A stretch of 64,000 nt of DNA, taken from contig CM060082.1 of assembly GCA_030533445.1 (NCBI GenBank), forward strand, positions 40,952,817 through 41,016,816. Reading direction: 5' to 3'. The notes beneath the pieces were generated by a model. It had not been told where the DNA came from. It did no database searches and saw only the letters and a list, made by a program, of their open reading frames with translations. Source of the DNA: Cyprinodon diabolis (taxonomy: Eukaryota; Chordata; Actinopteri; Cyprinodontiformes; Cyprinodontidae). Position 1 is the stretch's first letter. The number at the start of each line of letters is the position of its first letter. A program made the position numbers and the translations under genes. Of the stretch, positions 22,725 through 34,200 are shown in pieces.

Positions 22725-24745
22725 GCTGCAGCTAGGAACAGCAGGAGGTGTCTATCCTAACTGCATTGATGCTTCCTGGTCTAAGCTCCTTCCTTACCGC
22801 CAGCATTATTTATTAGGATAGCAGTTATTATGGCAGTTAGATTAGATTGTGTTCTTACTGATTTAAGGTATTCAGATCTGGCCTAAGTTCAATCTGTGTC
22901 TTGTAGGAAACCATCTGAAATGGCAACGAGTTCAAGCTACATAAATCAGAATAAGTTTCACTTACTGGAGCCTAGGTGGAAATTTAACTGAAGAAACTCC
23001 TTGTTTTTTCATACATTGACCTGCGACGCAGCCAATCAGCTTTGAGCCACACCTCCACGATAGCCAATCAGCATCCAAAGCTCATTTTAAAAGGTACGCA
23101 CCTGTCTGCTCCTGTGCGCTGACGGCGGATGCGCTGTTTGACTTAATTTAGATTAACTTAAGCAAATAAACATTCCTTTACAATAAGGGAAATTAATTAT
23201 ATATAATATCTGAATATTTACTTTCACTTTTTGTTTTCTTTGGGTTAGGGGGCTATATAGCATCCTGTATGAGGCCCTAAATATCCCCCCCACACTGCGC
23301 ATTTTTGCAGGAGAGTGAAGTTGGGCAGGGGTCTCTTTATATTTATATAAATATATTTGAACATAATTTGGTCTAGATTTCAAGTTCTTGTCATTGCTTT
23401 GTTGAACAGTGCGATTGCTCTGGGCTACCATTTTTGAGGAGCTTTTTGTGCTTCGTTTTCACCAGTTAGGGTAAATGTGACGAAAAAAATGTTAATACCT
23501 TGGATTGCAATATTTTGTCATTTAGTCCAGGTTAGATTTATTATCTGAATGAATAATGAAAATAACTTAGATTTTTCTGATTGGATTTCAAAACGACACC
23601 ACAATCTGGCTATTTTCTCTAGACTGGAACTAAACTGGGACAGAAGTATTTAAATTTTCACTAAAAATAATGAACATTTTTATCAAAAGATTAACATTTA
23701 TTTCAACTGCTGTGAAGAGACACCGGTTAAAACTAACATTTATTTTAGATACATCTCTGGAAACAAAGCGAGTGAAGAAACAGGTGATAAATTACCCATT
23801 CAAACTTCCAGCAATAGCCTGCAATCCAGGTTTTCCTTTTTTTTTTTTTTTATGAATGGTAAAAGTATTTCCCTTTTATTTTTCAGTTACATTTCTAACC
23901 TCTTCATAGAGTTTTATAATTAAATACAGCACACATTCACATTGCAGTACTTTCACCCCCCCATAACCTCTATAATCAACTGCTCAGTCTGCTTATGTGA
24001 ACGAGAGCGATGATAAGTTCAACCGGCTTTGCTTTAGAGACATGAAGCAAGAGAGGCGTCTTTTGGTGAAAGCCAGTAATTGTGACCTCACACGTTTCTA
24101 AGTCGAGTCAGAATTGGGCGTCTTAGTCTGAATTTCTATGATTTTTCTGAAATACTCCTAAAAAAGTAATTTCACCAGAGGTTTAAATCGAATCAGAAAG
24201 TTTGTTTGGTTTATGTCTGGATGTCCTGTTTTAATTTTTCCCTGAGAATTTTGTCATTACTTGGGAAATAAACCGATAATATTCACATTGAAATTTCTGA
24301 AACATTCAAATAACAAAACAAAAAACATTACATATTTGAAAACATAACAGATTTTAGATCATTTGAACTAAAAAAAAGTGTCTAATTTAGCAGAAATTAA
24401 TATCAATATAATATTTATATATAACCTTTGTTTGCTAAAAAAAAAAAAAAGGAAATGTCTTTTTTGGGTAAAGAAATATTCAAACCTACATTATAACATA
24501 TTTATTAAATCCGGTACCAGTGTGAAAGCTTGTTCCTGCTAAAATGGGACTAATGTTTATTAGGTTGTGATCTTTATTTATGGGGTTTGAGGTGTTTTAG
24601 TTTGCAGTAAAACATCATTAAATGCATCTTGTATTACTGTTTTAAAATATAATCTGAAAATAGCAAAAAGGGTAAACATTATTCGGATGACAATATTAGA
24701 AATGATTAGTTTCCATTCAGAAAGGTCCAGTCGTCAGCCGTATTG
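22725..24745. other. intergenic DNA downstream of MTPAP, no gene seen
   Basis: AT-rich, with many short homopolymers and no recognisable protein or RNA gene. Confidence 0.4.
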
Positions 24746-24751
24746 TTTATT
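24746..24751 (-). terminator. possible MTPAP polyadenylation signal
   Basis: AATAAA read on the minus strand, 178 bp after the MTPAP stop codon. It is the nearest good hexamer I noticed; usage is unproven. Confidence 0.35.
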
Positions 24752-24929
24752 AAAACAAAGTAGGAAGTCTACAGTAATGTAAACAAGCTAATATCCCTAC
24801 AGTTCCACTCAGCCTCTAGTCATATAGGGGCAGGATCGCCCCCTGGTGTCCATGTCAGGAACTGCAGTAAGAGTTCTTCAGCTGCTGCCTTTGCAGATGG
24901 GTGTAAAGATTCAAACTCTGCTGTGAACT

Positions 24930-25277
24930 TCATGAGTCTGAGCTTTTCTTTCCTTCGTTTTTGTTTTTCAGAGATTCCAGTAAGCTCTTAATCCTCTCAC
25001 TGGCCGGCTCCCGTTTTCGCTTCTTACGACCTTTGATTCCTGCCACCTGAGAGGGCAGGAGCAGGGTGGCGAGGCCCCACGCAGCGGGGTTGTCCCCCAC
25101 ACCTACGCCCCTCGGCGTTCTGGTTTCACTCTGTTGGAGCAGCCACGCGCTCTCCTGACACAAAGCCACGAAGCGGTCCAGCTGGGAGGTGTTGACGTTC
25201 TTGCTGACGTTAAGGGTCGTCTCAAAAGGATTCTGGATGTGGAGCGGCGCCACCTCTGGTTTGTTCTGCTCCTTGCC
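24930..25277 (-). CDS. mtpap: MTPAP coding exon 9 (C-terminus)
   Basis: 115 residues and stop. Starts [20 protein letters not shown] and ends in a Lys-rich tail [12 protein letters not shown]. Acceptor CAG at 25278-25280. The Met upstream at 25289 lies in intron. Confidence 0.93.
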   Translation of the reverse strand, partial: GKEQNKPEVAPLHIQNPFETTLNVSKNVNTSQLDRFVALCQESAWLLQQSETRTPRGVGVGDNPAAWGLATLLLPSQVAGIKGRKKRKREPASERIKSLLESLKNKNEGKKSSDS

Positions 25278-28200
25278 CTGAAGAAACAAGACGATAAAAG
25301 GTGTAAAAAGCAGACCTGAACATTTTCATTTGATTGGTCAAAAACAATAAGCAATGTTATCGAGACCGATTTGAACTTATTGAGCATGTCAGCATGAGCA
25401 TATACTGTGCGTTTCATTACGCCCGGCAGGCTTTGAATGACCCATCCCAGCGTGGGTCAGGGAGAGGCCAACAACCTCCATGGCTGCTGTAACCTGCTGA
25501 AGAGGTGGAATGAGCTGAAGAATTGCAGCCCAGTAAAAGTGATTTATGGCCAAAGCAGCAGCGGTGAAAGCCGTGCGCCTCGGTCACGGCCGCCGTCTAC
25601 CTGCAGGCTTCCTCAGCTGTGTCAAACCTCAGATTAATCCCCGATATTAATCCGGCTGGCCCCTCTGTTCTCACGGGGATCAATTTATTAAGCTCTAATC
25701 GGGTCCCTGAATGGCTCGACCAACGCTTGAAAACCCCTCCTGGACATTATTTGCACTGAGAATGATTGTGTAATAACCAGTAACAAGGCAGGAGGTTCAT
25801 CACCCATTGTTCCCATGATAAATGACTTAATTCTTTCTCTAGATGACCTTCCAAGGGGAGAGATGAATATAAAACAGACAAAAAGAAGCTGAAGGAAAGT
25901 TACACCATCTTTTCCTCTGTTTACAGTGAGGCAGGACATGGGCTGACCTAGTGTCGTCGTCATGGTTACTCCAGGTCAGTTGTGGTGCTCAAACAAAGAT
26001 GTTGCTCCTAGTTGTTGATTCTGTGTTATAAACATTTCCTAGAGATCTGTTTGGGTTTAAAAAAGCAAAGTTAAGTGTTTAAAAGACAGTTTGTGGGTGA
26101 CGCATACTGACCCCTAGTGGCCAAGAGGAATCTCTGTCAAAAAATGAAGATTTCTGATAGGATTTTTCTGTGGTAAAATTAAGTTTAATAGGTTGACATT
26201 TAAAGGAAGTTTAAGTGTGAAATGATGGATGAACATCTGGACCAAACCGTGCCTGATATTCCCTCAATCTTGATCAATTCACTCTTAAAGGTTTTTTTTT
26301 CTCTTTTTGAGCAGGGACTATATGAATGAATGAATCTCTTAGGTACTAATATCTTTATTATTCTTATGGTAGTATGGTGGAACACCTTTCTAATCAGGCT
26401 TGAATTGGAGGCAAATAAAACTTTTTCTGATTCCATATTGAAAAAGACTCCTGAATAGGTGTTCAAACATTTTCTGAAAAACTCAGTGAGACTCAATTGG
26501 TTTCAGTTTATAGCCTGTCTTGTTGTTACCATGACAGAGAATATAGCAGATCATACCTTTCTGATGTTTATGGACATCCTGCTGAATGGAAATGTGGCGT
26601 AGAACTCAAAAAAGTCACTCAGCAGTTGGTCTGAAACAGATGAGAAGGTGCAGAGTTAGAACTAAGATCAATCTAGTCACTCCATAAAAGCCAACAAGCA
26701 GAAAAAAGAAGTTTAACCACAGCATTAGCAACCTGTACGCGTGGATGTGATCCTGCATTGCAAATTCCTGTATAAACCTCTTCTCTATAGTTAAAAAAAA
26801 TGCTGTCTGGTATTTTGGATCATGTTTGATGTTAAGCTGTTTTTAAATAGTGGACATATTGTCTTTGTTATTATTTTTTTATATATGCTAAGATCTCTTT
26901 AGGATCCAAAACCTTAAACTAGAGAGAATTTTTCTTGATAGTTTTAAAGCTATGAATGTACTGAATGCTGGAGAAGATTCTCAGTCATCCAGATCATAGT
27001 CTTTCAAAAAAAAAAAGAAAATTAAAATCAATCCACTGGAATTTTTTTCCAAGTTTGAAGACGTTTTGCTTCCAATCCAGGAAGCTTTTTCAGTTCTAAA
27101 TGTCAGAAATAGCGTTGAGTTCGAGGTTTTATACAGTAGCCCAACGAAGCCTTGTTTTTGTTTAGAAAACATGCAAATAAAAACAGAATAGGGGTCGTTT
27201 GGTTTCTTTTGTTAGCCTGCAATGTCTCATATCTGTCTATAGATATTGGACATGTAATTCAATTTGCATGTTTTTAAAACAAAAACAAGATTTTAATGAG
27301 CTACTGTTTAAAACCTGGAACACTATTCCAGACGTTTTGAATTGAAAAAGCTTCCTGGATGGAAAGCGAAACGTCTTCAAACTTGGAAACAAAGTCCAGT
27401 GGATTGATTTTAATTTTCTTTTTTCAGAATGTACTGGATGTGTCTGTAATGAACATAGGAATGTGGATCATGCTTTTCCATTGCTTTTAATCCTAATGTG
27501 GTTAAAGGTGCACAAACTGATCAGTCTCTGATTTCTTAGAATTGGGTGATCAGCCCATATGAAACCGAACCAATCCAGGTCTGCAAATTAGTGCTAAAAT
27601 ATTCAATAAAACACTGAGGCTATACTCTGACCTGATTCGTTCTGAACCTATGGATTATGTTAGGAATTTATTCATCTATAGAGGATTTTTCCAGTAAATC
27701 TAAAAGATAGACTTTCACTAAGTTCATATTTCTAAATAAACAAACTTAAAAAGTTCAATCATTTATTAAAATGGCAAAACTATGGAAGAGGATTAGGGCC
27801 ACTGAAAAAAAAAATTAAATAAATTTTATTTCAGTATAGTTTGGGAAAAAAGTCAGAATTCTGACTTTAATCTCAGAATTCTGACTTTTTTCTCAGAATT
27901 CTGACTTGTTTCTCAGAATTCTGAGATTAAAGTCAGAATTCTGACTTTTTTTATTGTCAGAATTCTGGGAAAAAAAGTCAGAATTCTGAGATTAAAGTCA
28001 GAATTCTGACTTGTTTCTCAGAATTCTGAGATTAAAGTCAGAATTCTGACTTTAATCTCAGAATTCTGACTTTTTTCTCAGAATTCTGACTTGTTTCTCA
28101 GTATTCTGAGATTAAAGTCAGAATTCTGACTATTTTTATTGTCAGAATTCTGGGAAAAAAAAGTCAGAATTCAGAATTCCATGTTAAACTGAAAAAAAAT

Positions 28201-31200
28201 TTAAAAATCATTTAACTTTTGTTTGTTTTTTCAGGAAACGAAAAAAAAAATAGTTTTTCCCAAAATAGTTAGTTAAACTTAACATTAATTAAATGATTTA
28301 CATTCTATTTACATTGATGTCAAATTAGGGATGCAACAAATTATTATTTTGCAAATCGGTTAATATGTTATTTTTTTAGCCAAGGGTTCCTTAAATAAGA
28401 ATTTTTACGAAATCAAACTAGGTGACACTAAACATTTTCCACTTGAGGAGGCTGGATTGTCCACATTGACTGATGAATACGATTTTTTTTATCCTAAATG
28501 CAAAATGTTCATGTATCTTTTTACAATTTTGGGATAATTACTGCTCTGAATGGGTCACTCTGTCAGCTAAAGGCATGTTTTAGAGTCTCTAAACTCTAGT
28601 TAACGATTAATCAATTACTAAAGCAGTTAAAAATTAATTCAACAATCGATTAATCTGATGAATTGTTTCAGCCTTATGTCAAATTAAAAACATTTCTCCA
28701 TATAATCATCTTTAAAATACACCTTTATTTTGAAAATCCCAGGTGATAAGACTACAGATAATAGGATATCTATTATATTTTATAATTTGAAGAAAGTTTT
28801 ATTTTTTTATTGAAATGTCTGATGTTTGTCAGAGTTAAAATAAAAATGGTCAAATTATGTGTGATTTCTTTTTAAGACGATATCAATGTCAATAAATTTA
28901 TTGATGGCTTTTAAACTGAAAAGAATCTAAATAATTTTAAGATAGACTTTGCAATATTGACAACACTTATATTGTCATTTCAACCAATCAATAAAACATC
29001 TTATAGTGATAAAGATCGTGATTTAACCCCTGACCCCCAAATAACACTGTCAATTATAAACATAAAGTTAATTCCAATTAGCAGATCATGTTAAAGAACA
29101 GAAATATGCTGGAAAACTGCATAATACATAATATTTACAGCTCAACAACTGCAGGATTAATAACAGAGTTGGGGGGAAGAGATTTTTGTTATGATCAAAC
29201 ATATTTGGAATCAAAGTACTTTGCCTTTGAAGTAAGGATCAGAAATGTAAGCTGTGTTCCTCCAGCTAGCTGAAGAGCACAGCAACAAGTGGGGGGCGGG
29301 TGGCACATTTCCCCCACAGATAATTAACCAGTAGAAACGGTGTGAAAGTTTAAGTGAATTTTACTTTTTAAAATCTTGACACCATGGTGATGTTCACTGT
29401 TAAACGTGGAAGATGTGTCTGTGTCTCTCTTCCCGTTTATCACAAAAACAGCCTTTCCTCCCATCCTCTTACTTTGCTTTAGTAAGAAGACGGCTTGGGC
29501 TCACATGCGACGAAAACGTGCTTCGTCAATAAAATCCACACGGCCGTCTGTCAAACTGATATGCTGGACCCTGCAGCACTGATTCAACGCTTCTCTGTGC
29601 TCACCCAGCGTATCTGTGTTCCTCTGGAGCTCAATCTTGCTGAAGTCTGTGACAAACGTGCAGTCGTTGCCCTCAATCACGCTCTCGTCTTCGGGACCTT
29701 GAGGGGATGAGAGCGGGGATACAAGGTAAAACGACTTGCCTTTACAAGGCGGTGATGGCTGTAAACAAGTCACAGACGGATGTGCCGAAGAATTATTGAG
29801 CAGGAAACAAGTGGGGGAAGTAAGAGAAAGCTCATATTGGTCAGCAGAAAGAAAAAAGAAAACAGCAGAACTGTGAGTCTGCTCCCGGTCCTGGTTTACA
29901 GGATGGGGAGCGTGCCTATGGAGGACCAGCTAATTAAAAGAGATACATACATTTATGCCAAACTGTAAATTTTAATTTAATTTTAATTGTTTTGTTAATA
30001 GATGTTGGAGATCTGCCTGTGTTTCCAGTGTGGTCCTGTTTCTCTGACTGTGACTAACTGGATGTGCTCTCTTCATCCTCTGACATCGGAGCTGGCTCGG
30101 AGCTCGTCTGCCTGGCTGTGTGTTTTTTTTCTGGACAGTTGTTTTTTCTATCTCTGCTTCTGTCTCCTTGAACCCCAGTCGGTCTGGCCGCTCACACTGA
30201 GCCTTGTTCTACTGGAGGTTTCTTCCTGTTCAAAGGGAGTTTTTCCTCTCCACTGTCGCTACAAGCATGCTTAGTGTGAGGGATTGTATTTGAGTCAATG
30301 AGTCGATGCAATCAGCTGGTTTTCCTTAGATAGATTTTCCCTGATGTCTGTTGTGAATTGGCGCTATAGAAATAAACTGAATTGAATTGAATTTCTACCT
30401 ACATTTATTTGTTTATTGTATTTTGGGGGGCAATTAATTGTATGCTTATTTATTTATCGAGCATTTTTTTTTTCTGTATTTATTTTTAAATAGCGTACAG
30501 CTGGTCCTCCATACATGCCAGGGGTGAATTTTGTTCCATATTTGCTAGAAGACGACAATTTGTGAAAGAAAAGTTGAAAAAACCAGAAATTCAACTTTGA
30601 AAATCCTCTTTTTTTTTTTAAAGAATCCCTTTAAAGCTACAGTGTGTAATTTTCAGCGACATCTAACGTCCAGACTGCAGACCGCAGCAACATGAATATC
30701 TCCCCCCAACCGTTCCCCCCCCCCCCAACAGTACGGCGAGTGTAACGGGACAAAATGTCTTCCACGAATGTCTGCATCACCTACCTTCTCAAGTGATGAG
30801 GTTTGTTTACATAGATAATTTTACAGATAGTATTTCATTAGTCTGTGTAGGGTATAGATTTCAGGTAGACTTAAGATAATAAATATACCCGTTATTTTTT
30901 CTACATCGTTGTGACGTTTTGGTGAGCTGCTTTGCATGGTGATATAAACAGACAAAGTAATTGTAGTCATTAGTTTAACAGCGAGATTGTGTTCGCTGGA
31001 AGAATATATATTCCCCGTTTACAGAGTCCAGGTCTTATTTGTGGCACGGGGGTTACAAGGCGAGGAAGAGGGAGAGGAAGAGGGCGAGGAAGAGGGCAGA
31101 GAGGCCGGGGTGGGCGTGCAGCCAGGGCCAGGCGAGGGAGAGGTGCCAGCGGGGTGACTAGAGCAGAGGAGGAAAGGCTTGAAGATCTCCAAAGGAGCCG

Positions 31201-34200
31201 GATTGAAGTAACCGAGGTATATATCCAGAAAATTATTTTACAGAAAATTACTGAATCATTACCTGTGAAACGTCAGGGACGTTGCTGAATAAGTATACTG
31301 GAGAGTAACAGCACCATCATGCAGCATGTTATTGTAATGGGCGATCTCGCAATCGCTAGTTTGTTGGCTCTGCGCTGCTGTAGCGCAAAGATGTCTGCCT
31401 CCATGGCTGCGAGACCCGCTCCTATGTAATTATAAATAACGAATTCTAAGGCAACGCAAATATTAAGGTTAAGAGGCTGAGCTCGTAGATGATGATAAAT
31501 AACATAGTTATGTATAATATATTACATTTCTGACTGTATATCCCTGTAATTATTACACACCGTAGCTTTAAATCAATAAATCTTCAAGACAGAAGATAAA
31601 ATGCATAACCTCTAAAAACACTGATCTTTATTTTCTAACATTTTTATGCATAATAAATAAATACAATTATCATTACACCTTTTTTTTTTCTTCTTTTAGC
31701 CTGTGAGTGGAGTTTCACAATCAGGACATTTGTGCTGTGATGCCACTCCTACTTTGGAAACTAGCAAAACACTGTCTGGAGAAAATGTAAAAAAAAATAA
31801 GTATTAAATAAGTGTTTAAACCAGCTTGGTCTCAGATTTACATTTTTTTATATTACATTTTTTGACATTTTTTTTTCATTTTCTGTTTACAGTTTTCTAT
31901 CTTTTTTATAATTTCCATTTGTCAGGTTGAGTTTCACTGCTTGCATTATTTTCTGATCTCATTTCATGGATCACAAAGTGCGTTTATATCAGATTTTTCT
32001 TAAGTATTGCATCTAAAAGCTGGAAACTGCAAAACTGGCCCCCAAAAAAAGTTTTTTAACTTTCCCAATAGCAACACACTCATTCAAACTTTCCTCCTTT
32101 ACTCATCTGTGGTCAGTGTTAGATTGCAGCCTCTACTTCCTGTTTATAACAGCCATGTGTGACAACTTAAAGGGGACAAGCGTATGATGACATTATGCTT
32201 TATGGCAATTGGTTAATTCACTTTAAACCAAATAGAAACACTGCAAATTCTTTTAAACTTATGCTTAAAATTTATATTTTAGTTGAATGGAAACACAGTT
32301 ACATTCTCTTTACTTGAAGCTCAATACAAAGTGTCTGTCAGCCAATAAAAATGTTATAAATGCATCAATAGAAAAGCGTCTTTTGCTCCTCCCAACAGAT
32401 GAAACTCCGCCCCTTAAAGTTCATAACCTGACTCCGCCAGATGGATTTGCTCCGCATATCCATCTGGAAACCTTCAGTTGAAGAAATTTTGGGAAGGGGC
32501 GAAAATACTGGTTAGCTGATTGGCCTATGTTGGTGATAGACGGGCCAAATAAACCAATCAGATCAACGAAGCATATGACGTACTAACAGAGCGACGACGA
32601 AAACACAACCACAAGCCAGGCTACTCTTGCTGCTGCAGGTAAAGGCTCATTAGCTCAGCAAATAAGCAACATGTCGGCAAAGGATATTATATTTCAGTGA
32701 AGAAATACTCTGTAATTCCGATAAAACTTGCTCGATAGCCAGGCTAACGCTAGTTTCATCGGCTGAAGCCGCCATGTTCTTTAGACTGAACTGTCGCGCT
32801 TCTCGTTGCGTCACACCTCAACCCGCCTCAAAGCCAACGCTGATTGGACGTTCGTTTGGTGAACGGCTCCAAATTTTCTTTAACGGAGAGTCTCCAGACT
32901 GATTAGCGAGTGAAACCTTGAAAGCTCGCGAGATCAGGATGGTCTCACGAGGCTAAAGAGTTCAGGGACTGATCTATAAAACCAATTTGAAAAAAAATCT
33001 ATCAATCTGAAAAAGAGAATAAAAAAAAATGTGTAAAACAATTCAATACATGTGGAAAAAATTAAATATGTAAAAAAATAGATTATTAGAAAAATACTAA
33101 ATTACTCTTAAAGCTACAGTGTGTAATAATTACAGGGATATACAGTCAGAAATGTAATATATTATACATAATTATGTTATTTTATCATCATCTACGAGCT
33201 CAGCCTCTTAACCTTAATATTTGCGTTGCCTTAGAATTCGTTATTTATAATTACATAGGAGCGGGTCTCGCAGCCATGGAGGCAGACATCTTTGCGCTAC
33301 GGCAGCGCAGAGCCGACAAACTAGCGATTGCGAGATCGCCCATTACGCTGGAAAGTAACTAGGGCAAGTTGAGAGAGATGAACTTAGACGGTACTGAACA
33401 CACAGACTAATGAAATACTATCTGTAAAATTATTTATGTAAACAAACCTCATCACTTGAGAAGGTAGGTGATGCGGACGTCGTGGAAGACATTTTGTCCC
33501 GTAACGCTCGCCGTACTGTTGGGGGGGAGAAGCGGTGGGGGGGAGATGTTTATGTTGCTGCAGTCTGACCGCTAGATGTCGCTGAAAATTACACACTGTA
33601 GCTTTAAAACCTTTTCTAATTAAGAATTTAATCATTTGTTTGTTTCAGGATTTCATTTCTTTGCAAAAATTGCTTGCTAACAATAATGAAACAAAACTCA
33701 CTCCATACATTTATTACCTGTTTAACTGAGTCCACAGAGGCTGCTGTGTTTAAGCACTGTTTAAATAGCTTAGGTCTAGAGGAGGCGGGTCGCTGACCTT
33801 TCTGGAGCGATGGATCTTTTATTGTCCTGTAAGCACTCCTCTGTGTGATGGAGTCTGAGCTAAGCAGGCCGTGGAGGAAGAGGAGGAGGAGAGTCGGCAG
33901 GGGTGGGGTGGGGGGGGGGTCTAGATTGCTTTTAGAAAGGCATTATCAGACAGTCAAGGTGACAGAGGACAGCAGAGGTGGCCATGTTGATGTGGACTCA
34001 AAGGCACAGTGATGTGCTGCTGAGTCTATTGGAAAATCACTACGTTCCACATTCATTACGCGGATTAGTCCCACAAGCATGCAGGGGGTTAATCTGAATG
34101 TTTTTCAGCGCCAACATGCTCTCACCAGCGCTGCAGCCGCTATGGCGGCTCCAGGACTCACATGGAGTGCATTATGAAAGCAGCCAAGAATAGTTCAAGG

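Noticed and set aside
25103..25417. 104-codon minus-strand frame over the last MTPAP exon
   Set aside because: Wrong-frame shadow that crosses the splice acceptor; the real frame is 24930-25277.
27845..28180. Regularly spaced palindromes that might suggest a CRISPR array
   Set aside because: Units are too short, separators are not unique spacers, and the DNA is vertebrate; it is a minisatellite.
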